From the NCBI RefSeq assembly GCF_030817315.1, contig NZ_JAUSZF010000003.1, positions 62,001-126,000 of the forward strand: DNA of 64,000 bases. Direction: 5' to 3'. The notes under the pieces are model-generated. The model made no database searches. It was given only the letters and a program-made list of their open reading frames with translations, and had not been told where the DNA came from. The DNA comes from Sphingomonas faeni (GTDB lineage Bacteria > Pseudomonadota > Alphaproteobacteria > Sphingomonadales > Sphingomonadaceae). Positions 56,854 to 64,000 of the stretch are shown in pieces. The translations under genes were made by a program, and so were the position numbers. Every line of letters starts with the position of its first letter. Within the stretch, counting starts at the first letter, position 1.

Positions 56854-56990
56854 ATGACTGATCTCGAACCGAACCCGGACTGATCGAGCCTTCTCTGAAC
56901 TGGTCGATTGCGCGAGGCAGCAGGCGACGGAGGTCCAGATCGTCCGCCTAGCTACCGAGGGAGGATGGTGCTGCGAAGTGGCAATGGCGC
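56854..56990 (+). pseudogene. remnant of the IS66 type B accessory ORF
   Basis: Starts MTDLEPNPD and follows the 54930 ORF with frameshifts to about 56985, where homology ends. Confidence 0.65.
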
Positions 56991-57062
56991 ATCGGTGCTG
57001 ATTCCTGACGGCGGCAGACATTTTTCACTCATTTAGTGAGCCAAATCGTGTACGTCGGCATC

Positions 57063-58439
57063 ATGTCTGCACACAGCCGCGCACCACGCCTGACCCGACC
57101 CAGCCTATCATTTTTTCTGCTAGTGGGTTTATTTTGTGTTCTTACACTTGCGGGAGGAGCGTCCCGCGCGGACGTTCTTGGTCAGCCGATCGTTCGAGGC
57201 GTGGCGGCCGCCGTATTGGTCACAGCAATTCTTTTCGGAACTAAGTTTGAGGGGCGGACGATCCGTGCATCGTTGGGTTTGATTGTAGTGAGCGTATCGC
57301 TTGGCGTTCTACAGTTAGTTCCGCTGCCTCCATCCTTGTGGTCTGAGCTGCCTGGACACGCTGCGTTCCAGCGAGCGATAGCCGATCCGCAGCCATGGCG
57401 TCCGTTGTCCATTGAGCCAGGGGCAACACTGAATGCCGTAATGTCCCTTCTGGTGCCTACTACAGTAATTCTCGTAGCAGCAATGCTCCGTCGTGCAGAG
57501 CGTGAACTTGTTCTGACGGTAATCCTCATCCTGATCTGCGTAACGGCGCTTGTCGGAATTATTCAATTCTCGGGCAGTTCCTTCAACAGCCCTTTTGTGA
57601 ATGACTCGACAGGCGAGGTCAGTTCGTTCTTTGCCAACCGCAATCACTTCGCGCTCTTCTTAGCTCTCGGCTGTGTCCTTGCCCCAGTTTGGGGTACACG
57701 CAATAGCGCTGCTCCAACATGGCGCGTTCCGCTGGCAATTGGCCTAGTAATCCTGTTTCTTCTTCTCATTCTCGCCAGCGGATCTCGCGCTGGCGTCGCT
57801 GTCGGCCTGCTGGGCGCAACGCTGGGTTTTTGGATGGCGCGTGATGCCTTGCATCAGCAAAAGTGGCGTCTGCCACGGTGGGCTGAACCGGTCGCAGCAG
57901 CGACGATCATCGCGGTAATAGCAGGTTTTGTCGTTGCTAGCTCCATGTCGGGACGCACTCAATCCATTGATCGACTTGTAGCCATTCACAACGTCGAAGA
58001 CATGCGATCCCGAGGGCTGCCGACCGTACTTGGTGCCATTCAAGCGTATTTTCCGGTGGGATCAGGTTTTGGCAGCTTTGACACCGTCTTTAGAATGCGC
58101 GAACCGTTCGAGCTCCTGAAGCCTACTTACTTTAACCACGCCCATAATGATTTTCTTGAGGTTGCGATCGGCGGAGGGTTGCCAGCCGTGATATTGCTTG
58201 TCGTAGCGCTTTGTTGGTGGGTGAGCGCCAGCGTGCGCGTTTGGAGAATGCCGCCGGTGGGTGAGGTCATGCAAGGCCGAGTTGGCTCGGCTATGTTGCT
58301 GTTGGTGTTCGTCGCTAGCGCGTTTGATTATCCCGCTCGAACACCCATCGTCATGGCCGTGACGGCCCTTGCTGCGGTTTGGCTGGAGTGGGGTGCTACC
58401 CCTCAGACTGCTTTACGGTCTTCGCGGGTCAACCTATAG
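57063..58439 (+). CDS. O-antigen ligase/polymerase-like membrane protein
   Basis: A 458-residue protein with about ten to twelve membrane helices and a large periplasmic loop near residues 290-375 ending in the conserved-looking FNHAHNDFLEVAIGGGLPAVI, typical of the O-antigen ligase family (WaaL/Wzy). An in-frame GTG at 57036 would add nine residues; ATG 57063 looks better placed. It precedes wza and wzc in the same direction and is a second candidate polymerase besides 49879. Confidence 0.85.
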   Translation: MSAHSRAPRLTRPSLSFFLLVGLFCVLTLAGGASRADVLGQPIVRGVAAAVLVTAILFGTKFEGRTIRASLGLIVVSVSLGVLQLVPLPPSLWSELPGHAAFQRAIADPQPWRPLSIEPGATLNAVMSLLVPTTVILVAAMLRRAERELVLTVILILICVTALVGIIQFSGSSFNSPFVNDSTGEVSSFFANRNHFALFLALGCVLAPVWGTRNSAAPTWRVPLAIGLVILFLLLILASGSRAGVAVGLLGATLGFWMARDALHQQKWRLPRWAEPVAAATIIAVIAGFVVASSMSGRTQSIDRLVAIHNVEDMRSRGLPTVLGAIQAYFPVGSGFGSFDTVFRMREPFELLKPTYFNHAHNDFLEVAIGGGLPAVILLVVALCWWVSASVRVWRMPPVGEVMQGRVGSAMLLLVFVASAFDYPARTPIVMAVTALAAVWLEWGATPQTALRSSRVNL

Positions 58440-58467
58440 GACCCCTTCTGCCGCTTACGGGAACAAT

Positions 58468-59184
58468 ATGCGCACCAGCCAAATTTGTGCCGCTTTATGC
58501 TTATCAGCGCTCCTAGCCGGGTGCGGTGGCGGAGAGCCTCTTCGATCAACCGCCGATCTGACGGTCGTGCCTGATGCTGCATCGCTGCCTGCTCCAGCAC
58601 GTGCGGATCTGGTCGCAGCCGACCGCCCGGCGCTGATTGGTCCTCTGGACACGATCGAGGTCGAAGTGATCAACATTCCGGAGTCGAGCCGTCAAATGCA
58701 AGTCGACGCGAGCGGACGCATCGCGATGCCACTAGCAGGAACGATCTACGCCGGCGGTAAAACATCGGAAGAACTGGCTCAAGCAATTAGTGCGTCGCTG
58801 CGTGCACACTATGTCCGCAACCCAGAAGTAGTTGTGAATATTAAAAGCTCCGTTAGCCAAGTCGCGACGGTAAATGGTCAAGTAACTGAGCCAGGTTTGT
58901 ATCCTGTGACAAACCAAATGACCTTAATTCGACTCATTGCCTCCGCCAAGGGGTTGTCGGAGTTTGCGAGTAGCAAAGACGTTGTAATCTTAAGAACTGT
59001 CAATGGCCGCCGCATGGCTGGGTTGTATGACTTTGATCAGATTCAACGGGGAGCGTATGCAGACCCTCTTGTCTATGCCAATGACATTATCGTGGTCGGC
59101 GATTCTCCACAACGTCGCCTCTTCCGAAGTTTTGTGCAGCTATCGCCGTTGCTGGCTGGGCCGCTAATCGCAGTTTTGCAGTAA
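58468..59184 (+). CDS. Wza-type polysaccharide export lipoprotein
   Basis: A 238-residue outer membrane polysaccharide export (OPX) protein. The lipobox LLAGC places the acylated Cys at 19. A poly-export domain (LIGPLDTIEVEVINIPESSRQMQVDASGRIAMPLAG) and a SLBB-like domain (VNGQVTEPGLYPVTNQMTLIRLIASAKGL) follow. It is shorter than E. coli Wza and lacks an obvious C-terminal amphipathic membrane helix of that type. ATG 58468 is chosen because the lipoprotein signal begins there. 10 bp before wzc. Confidence 0.92.
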   Translation: MRTSQICAALCLSALLAGCGGGEPLRSTADLTVVPDAASLPAPARADLVAADRPALIGPLDTIEVEVINIPESSRQMQVDASGRIAMPLAGTIYAGGKTSEELAQAISASLRAHYVRNPEVVVNIKSSVSQVATVNGQVTEPGLYPVTNQMTLIRLIASAKGLSEFASSKDVVILRTVNGRRMAGLYDFDQIQRGAYADPLVYANDIIVVGDSPQRRLFRSFVQLSPLLAGPLIAVLQ

Positions 59185-59194
59185 GGTTCGCTTC

Positions 59195-61390
59195 ATGAAC
59201 GTGGCAAATCCCAGTTTAGAATATCGTACCCGCCCAAGCGAGGACTTGTTGTCCGGCGCGTCAAACGAGGACAATATACCGCCTATTCGCCGCTACATCC
59301 GTATTGCACTAAGGTGGCGATATGTGATGATCGGTAGCGTGGTTGGCTGCCTATTGTTGGGCCTAGTCGTAACGCTTCTCATGAAGCCAAAGTACACAGC
59401 GTCAAGCACCATCGAAATCTCACGTGAGTCCGAACGCGTTACAAAGTTTCAAGGTGTGGACCGTGAAGCCAGTGAGGCGGATCAAGAGTTCTACCAGACG
59501 CAATACGGCTTGCTCAAGTCACGCTCGCTATCCGAGCGGGTCGCTCAGCAATTGCGACTTGTAAACGATCCTAAATTCTTCGAAATGTTCGGAGTGAGCT
59601 CCGACGAAGACGGCGCCTTTGCGCAAGCGGGCGGACGCTACACCGTGCAAGGTCGCACTGCGCGCCTGCGAATAGCTGGCGAAGTACTTAGGCGTAACTT
59701 TGCGGTAACCCCTGCCCAGCTTTCGCGTTTGGTCGAAATTCGGTTCACCAGCAGGTCACCTGACTTTTCCGCTAAGATCGCGAACGCATACGCTGAAAAT
59801 TTCATTCAAACGAACTTAGAGCGCAAGATTCAGGCGACCTCTTACGGCAGAGACCTCCTGCAGCGGCAACTCGCGCAGGCGAAAGAGCGGCTCGATGAAT
59901 CACAACGTCAATTAGTGCGCTATGCCTCTGCGCAACGAATTATCAATCTGCCGGGTCAACCTACTGCGCAGGGTGGAACGTCAGAGCGGTCGCTCGTGGC
60001 AGATGAGTTGCAAAGTCTCAATGCCGTCTTGACGCAAGCGACGGCGGATCGCATCCAGGCCGAGGCGCTTTACCGTGAGCAAGGCCGTGCAGGGGCTTCT
60101 GGTGACGCCCTTCGAAACCAGGCAATTAATGCGCTCCGTCAACGACGCGCCGAGCTAGCGTCAGACTATCAACGCATGATGGTCCAATTCGAGCCGGGCT
60201 ACGCGCCGGCGCGGGCGATCAAGGCACAGATTGATCAGCTAGATAAGAGCGTTTCGCGAGAGGAAGCGCGGGTTACGGGATCGGCGGAAGCCGCTTACCG
60301 CCAAGCATCTCGCCGTGAAGCTGAACTTAGCGCTCGTGTGGAGGCATTAAAGTCCAGTTTCTTAGATCTTCGTACGAGAAGCATCCGGTATAACATCTTC
60401 CAGCAGGAGGTGGACACCAACAGAGCTCTGTATGATGCGCTACTGCAACGATACAAAGAGATCGGCGTCGCAGGCGGTGTTGGGATCAACAATGTTATTG
60501 TTGTTGATCCGGCGGTTGTGCCCGACTCGCCATCAAGTCCACGGATATTCCTAAACCTTGCACTTGCTCTTCTTGTAGGTATCGGCTTGGGATCCATTCT
60601 CGCGTTTGCCTTGGAACAACTAGACGAAGCGATCACCGATCCGTCGGAGGTCGAGCGTTTGCTTGGCCTGCCATTGCTTGGTACTGTGCCAAAAATCGTC
60701 AATGCTGAGCCGCGCGAAGCGCTGCTTGATCGCAAGTCGGCGCTTGTCGAGGCTTATCTAGCAATTCAAACTAGCCTTGCTTTTGCCACTGAGCATGGTG
60801 TGCCACGTTCACTTGCGGTCACATCAACCCGGCCTGCCGAAGGCAAATCAACGACGGCGTTAGCATTAGCAACGATGTTGGCCCGGGCTGGACAGCGTGT
60901 CGTCCTGGTCGATGGCGATATGCGATCTCCGTCGGTACATATGCTCGCCGGCGTCGGGCATGAGATCGGCCTTAGTAATTATCTGACTGGGTATGACAAT
61001 CTGAACAGTATTATATTTCCAGTCGATGACCTTGGTCTTTCGATCATTACGGCGGGGCCGTTGCCGCCTAACGCAGCGGAACTTTTGACTGGCAACCGCT
61101 TGTCGATCTTGGTCGAGCGCCTGCTCGAAAGTTTCGACAACGTTATCATTGACTCGCCGCCGGTAATGGGTCTGGCGGATGCGCCGTTGATCGCCAGTCG
61201 TGTAGAGGGCGTGATCTACGCTGTTGAGTCTCATCAAATCCGATCTAGTCAGGTAAAGGCCGCGATAGCGCGTTTGCGTGGCTCACATGCTAGAATATTT
61301 GGTAGCGTTCTGACAAAGTTCGAATCCAAGAAGGCGTCGTATGGGTATGGCTACGAGTATGGCTATTCATATGGCCGTGAAGATAAGTAA
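59195..61390 (+). CDS. Wzc-type chain length regulator with tyrosine kinase domain
   Basis: A 731-residue inner membrane co-polymerase/BY-kinase. A Wzz domain with membrane helices near 45-68 and 450-470 surrounds a periplasmic coiled coil (about 190-420). The kinase domain has Walker A with GKST at 550-553, Walker A' VVLVDGDMR (D573, D575) and a VIIDSPP Walker B. The tail YGYGYEYGYSYGRED is the autophosphorylated tyrosine cluster. Together with the upstream Wza-like protein it should set polymer length and export. Confidence 0.94.
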   Translation: MNVANPSLEYRTRPSEDLLSGASNEDNIPPIRRYIRIALRWRYVMIGSVVGCLLLGLVVTLLMKPKYTASSTIEISRESERVTKFQGVDREASEADQEFYQTQYGLLKSRSLSERVAQQLRLVNDPKFFEMFGVSSDEDGAFAQAGGRYTVQGRTARLRIAGEVLRRNFAVTPAQLSRLVEIRFTSRSPDFSAKIANAYAENFIQTNLERKIQATSYGRDLLQRQLAQAKERLDESQRQLVRYASAQRIINLPGQPTAQGGTSERSLVADELQSLNAVLTQATADRIQAEALYREQGRAGASGDALRNQAINALRQRRAELASDYQRMMVQFEPGYAPARAIKAQIDQLDKSVSREEARVTGSAEAAYRQASRREAELSARVEALKSSFLDLRTRSIRYNIFQQEVDTNRALYDALLQRYKEIGVAGGVGINNVIVVDPAVVPDSPSSPRIFLNLALALLVGIGLGSILAFALEQLDEAITDPSEVERLLGLPLLGTVPKIVNAEPREALLDRKSALVEAYLAIQTSLAFATEHGVPRSLAVTSTRPAEGKSTTALALATMLARAGQRVVLVDGDMRSPSVHMLAGVGHEIGLSNYLTGYDNLNSIIFPVDDLGLSIITAGPLPPNAAELLTGNRLSILVERLLESFDNVIIDSPPVMGLADAPLIASRVEGVIYAVESHQIRSSQVKAAIARLRGSHARIFGSVLTKFESKKASYGYGYEYGYSYGREDK

Positions 61391-61414
61391 CCGATAGTCT
61401 TGGTGGCGGATCAG

Positions 61415-62650
61415 ATGGCAAACACTAAATCTAAGCGGAGTATTACGTCATACTCCGCTCGTCGAATGGGTCTTGCCGTCGTCGCCACAGCGCTTGGCTA
61501 TTTTGCTTGCTCGCTAAGTCTTGCCGAGGTCACTAAGAAGACCGATCCCGATACCGCTCATCGTTTGGCGGCTTATAATGGTCGAGTGACGGCTGATTTA
61601 GCACTCAGCATTTTCCAGACGAAGCCGGACGGAAGTGTTGACTCGCCAGCGGCCCATCTTGCACGGCTTGCTCTGAGGCAAGATGCCACGGCAATATCTG
61701 CATTAACGGTACTGGGTACTCAGGCGCAGATGCGCGGAAATCTGGTCGAGGCCCGTCGGATCTTTAGGTATTCGGAGTCTTTGTCGCGTCGAAATATACA
61801 GACGCAGGTATGGGCTATTGAAGAAGCGGTAAAAGATGGCGACGAGAAAGGCGCGCTTCGACATTATGACGTCGCGTTACGCGTATCGCGTGACGCATCG
61901 AACTTGCTGTTTCCTGTGCTAACACGGGCCCTATCGGATCCGTCCATCCAAACTAATCTTATTCCCATTTTAGCAAAAAAGCCGGCATGGGGCCCAACAT
62001 TTTTGGGGTATGCGCTGGGAAGGGCAGATCCCAAAAATACCTTGGCATTGTTCATCAAACTTCGGCAGGCCAAGGTTGCCATACAGCCGGATGCATCGGC
62101 GTCGTTAATTAATCGCCTGCTGCTTTATAATGAGCCGACGTTGGCGTGGAACTATTATACCTCGTTAAATATGGCGGCTCGTGTAGATCGCTCACGCGAT
62201 CCTACTTTTAGGGCCAGTCCAGCGAGCACATCCCAGTTTGATTGGGTTGCGAACAACGATGATAGTGCCGCGGTGACAATTCATCGTAGCGGCCCGAACG
62301 GTGTAGTCGATTTTTCAATGCTGCCGGAACGCGACGGTGTACTTTTGTCCCAAGTTCAGGTGCTTCCACCCGGGGAGTATCTATTGTCTGGAATCGGAAA
62401 CGCGGGAGATTTACCCTCCACGTCATTGCCATATTGGAAGCTTACCTGTCGCGACGGACGTGAGCTTGGTCGAGTTTCGTTGGCGCCGTCGCAGCAACTG
62501 AAAAACTTTAATGGGCGGTTTGTGGTCCCTGAGGCGTGTCCTGTACAAACCCTGTCTTTCATAGCGCGTCCCGTCGAGGGTGCGACCGGCTTATCTGGGC
62601 AGATAAGCCGAGCCGTGTTAACGCCTGATCGACAAGTTCCCGAAATCTGA
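61415..62650 (+). CDS. exported hypothetical protein with TPR-like helices
   Basis: A 411-residue protein from ATG 61415 (the first start in frame is TTG 61400). It has a signal-anchor-like stretch at about 16-36 (RMGLAVVATALGYFACSLSL). The middle, about 60-260, looks like helical repeats (LTVLGTQAQMRGNLVEARRIFRYSESLSRRN). The C-terminal half is beta-rich with two Cys (WKLTCRDGRELG, VPEACPVQTLSF). I do not recognise the family. Its position directly after wzc (24 bp) suggests a periplasmic role in polymer export or assembly. Confidence 0.75.
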   Translation: MANTKSKRSITSYSARRMGLAVVATALGYFACSLSLAEVTKKTDPDTAHRLAAYNGRVTADLALSIFQTKPDGSVDSPAAHLARLALRQDATAISALTVLGTQAQMRGNLVEARRIFRYSESLSRRNIQTQVWAIEEAVKDGDEKGALRHYDVALRVSRDASNLLFPVLTRALSDPSIQTNLIPILAKKPAWGPTFLGYALGRADPKNTLALFIKLRQAKVAIQPDASASLINRLLLYNEPTLAWNYYTSLNMAARVDRSRDPTFRASPASTSQFDWVANNDDSAAVTIHRSGPNGVVDFSMLPERDGVLLSQVQVLPPGEYLLSGIGNAGDLPSTSLPYWKLTCRDGRELGRVSLAPSQQLKNFNGRFVVPEACPVQTLSFIARPVEGATGLSGQISRAVLTPDRQVPEI

Positions 62651-63308
62651 GGCGGTTCGTCTGCTTAGTAGAAGCACTGCGTAAGACGGTTCATTATGCG
62701 GTGATCGGATATTAAGTATACCAGTCTTTTTTTTGCTCGTGTTTGTTTAAAGCGGTTAGTCTGATAATGATCGCGTTGTCTGCTTGTTGCATGATCCGCG
62801 ATAGACTTTAAATTGCGCGGTAATGAGCTATGTATTACGCGGTCAAACTCCGGTTACTTTTAAAGATTAACGATTGCCAACGCGTTGGCACATTCGTACG
62901 TAACTACCGCATTTGATAGGTAAGGCGCGTACATTTAGCTTTCCACATTTCTTGGGTGGATTGCTATTGTAGGGAACGGTCAAGGAGCCCTTCGGGCAAG
63001 AATATGAATGTATAATGTTGCTCTTATTCGGCTGTATACCTTTTATACATTTAGACGTAGTTCAGCTACGCAGAATTAAGAAGGTTAAGGCGTTATTATG
63101 GGTCCGCCATCGTAGCGAGGAACATCGGGGCTTAGGGATTGGCTGTCTAGCTGGTTTTACAGCGGCGCGAGAGTTGAGAGTTCGCATCTAGCACCCTCCT
63201 CGCCGTCACCCTTGCGTCCGATAACTGTAATTCTCGGACATAAGGGTAGCGCGGCGGAACCGAGCGTGGCACACGCTCTATATGGTCGCTTCCCGCACTC
63301 TTGGCCCG
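62651..63308. other. 658-bp AT-richer gap before the recombinase
   Basis: No gene found. It has a T8 run at about 62729, a weak hairpin at 62817-62841 (CGCGGTAAT/ATTACGCG) and the palindrome at 63209-63246. No tRNA is seen. It probably marks the boundary between the polysaccharide genes and a recombinase module. Confidence 0.45.
63209..63246. promoter_or_regulatory. palindrome with 13-bp arms upstream of the tyrosine recombinase
   Basis: CCCTTGCGTCCGA and TCGGACATAAGGG match as inverted arms at 11 of 13 positions around the 12-nt centre TAACTGTAATTC. Its place 62 bp before the recombinase start makes it a candidate recombination site or operator. There is no T-run, so a terminator is less likely. 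Confidence 0.5.
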
Positions 63309-64000
63309 ATGCCGCTCGATCTGGACCTCACATTGTCGTCAACGGCGCTCGTCACCGCGACCTTGAATGAACCGATGCTGCCCGCGATCCTTCACGAAAA
63401 GATCGAACGAGCGGCTGCGTACGCCAAAGCGGCCCGCGCCGGAGCGACACGGCGCGCGTATGATTCCGATTGGGCGATCTTCACGTTGTGGTGCGCACAG
63501 CACGGCCTGGCATCCCTGCCGGCAACGCCGGACGTCGTCGCGGTCTTCGCCAGCGATCAGGCAAGCACAGGGCTCAACCCATCGACGATCAATCGGCGGG
63601 TAGCGGCGATCGGGCATCATCATCGCGCAGGCGGCTATCCGGCGCCGACCGCGATGCCGGCGGCGGGGCGTCTGGCCGAAGTGCTCGCCGGCATTCGCGC
63701 GGAACACGGCGGTGCCAAACGGCAAAAGCGTCCCGCGGACGCGGCTGCGCTACGCAATATGCTGGCTGCGATCGAGGGCGAAGGTTTGCGGGCACTGCGC
63801 GATCGCGCGATCCTGGCAATCGGCATGGCCGCAGCGTTACGGCGTTCCGAGATCGTCGCGCTCCAGGTCGAGCATATCGGGATCGTACCCGAAGGGCTGA
63901 GGCTTACGATTGCTCATTCGAAAACCGATCAGACCCGGCAAGGCATCGTCATCGCTATCCCCGAGGGGTCGCGCATTCGGCCAAAGGCGTTGCTTCTCGC
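63309..64000 (+). CDS. tyrosine recombinase/integrase, 5' part (runs off the window)
   Basis: The frame is open to the edge, about 230 residues. The N-terminal SAM-like core-binding domain is clear (YAKAARAGATRRAYDSDWAIFTLWCAQHGL, NPSTINRRVAAIGHHHRAGG). The catalytic domain begins with RALRDRAILAIGMAAALRRSEIVALQVEHI, containing the first catalytic Arg in LRRSEI. The HxxR and Tyr parts are outside. The start is either ATG 63309 or ATG 63282; neither has a clear ribosome binding site. Confidence 0.88.
   Translation, partial: MPLDLDLTLSSTALVTATLNEPMLPAILHEKIERAAAYAKAARAGATRRAYDSDWAIFTLWCAQHGLASLPATPDVVAVFASDQASTGLNPSTINRRVAAIGHHHRAGGYPAPTAMPAAGRLAEVLAGIRAEHGGAKRQKRPADAAALRNMLAAIEGEGLRALRDRAILAIGMAAALRRSEIVALQVEHIGIVPEGLRLTIAHSKTDQTRQGIVIAIPEGSRIRPKALLL

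Larger units (their letters stand above)
51967..56990 (+). mobile_element. decayed IS66-family element (type C), interrupted by type B
   Basis: It starts with GTAAGCGGTGTTCTGCTGG, like canonical IS66 ends, at 51967. It contains a broken tnpA (52054-52386 and 55236-55339), frameshifted tnpB and a tnpC whose 3' half has been replaced by type B sequence. The right end is lost; homology fades near 56985. The type B element is inserted within its tnpA. Confidence 0.75.

Noticed and set aside
62651..63308. tRNA or small RNA gene as integration target by the recombinase
   Set aside because: No cloverleaf or T-loop consensus seen on either strand.

Overview
The window looks like accessory DNA from a sphingomonad-type alphaproteobacterium, built around an extracellular polysaccharide locus. 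This rests on a large TonB-dependent receptor, type I secreted RTX proteins beside glycan genes, dTDP-rhamnose genes, and a Wza/Wzc export pair. The organism call is inference from gene content; no 16S or housekeeping gene is present.

Layout. 1-5.2 kb: a partial gene end, a small membrane ORF, a TonB-dependent receptor and a decayed small gene. 5.2-23.5 kb: a UDP-glucuronate 4-epimerase-like gene, a secreted nuclease-like RTX protein, a type I secretion system (TolC-like, ABC, HlyD-like) and a 2351-residue M10 metalloprotease-like RTX protein. The two RTX genes end in the same 1451-bp sequence, present as an inverted repeat that brackets the secretion genes. 23.9-36.7 kb: a small unknown protein, glycan genes (GT2, epimerase, phosphoglycosyltransferase, WbpM-type dehydratase, DegT aminotransferase, PglD-like acetyltransferase) and nested IS66/IS630/IS5 remains. 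36.9-39.1 kb: IS remnants. 39.1-45.2 kb, minus strand: rfbC-rfbB-rfbD-rfbA-GT2-wzx. 45.5-51.8 kb, plus strand: a small exported protein, a beta-helix protein, and an overlapping run of glycosyltransferases with a Wzy-like polymerase. 52-57 kb: an intact IS66 element inside a decayed one. 57-62.7 kb: an O-antigen ligase/polymerase-like gene, wza, wzc and an unknown exported protein. 63.3-64 kb: the start of a tyrosine recombinase that runs off the edge.

How it fits together. WbpM-, DegT- and PglD-like enzymes form a set for a diacetylated bacillosamine-type UDP-sugar, and the PglC-like transferase could load it on undecaprenyl phosphate. RmlABCD supply dTDP-L-rhamnose. The glycosyltransferases would extend the unit, Wzx flip it, Wzy polymerise it, and Wzc/Wza control length and export. 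The type I system probably secretes the two RTX proteins.

Most notable: (1) the near-perfect 1451-bp inverted repeat, arranged so that inverting the secretion cassette would leave every gene intact; (2) G7-G9 runs inside many plus-strand glycan genes, one of which, at the end of a glycosyltransferase, changes the C-terminus when one G is added; (3) repeated insertion of IS66 elements into other IS66 elements, two with clear 8-bp target duplications; (4) a 13-bp-arm palindrome just upstream of the recombinase at the right edge.
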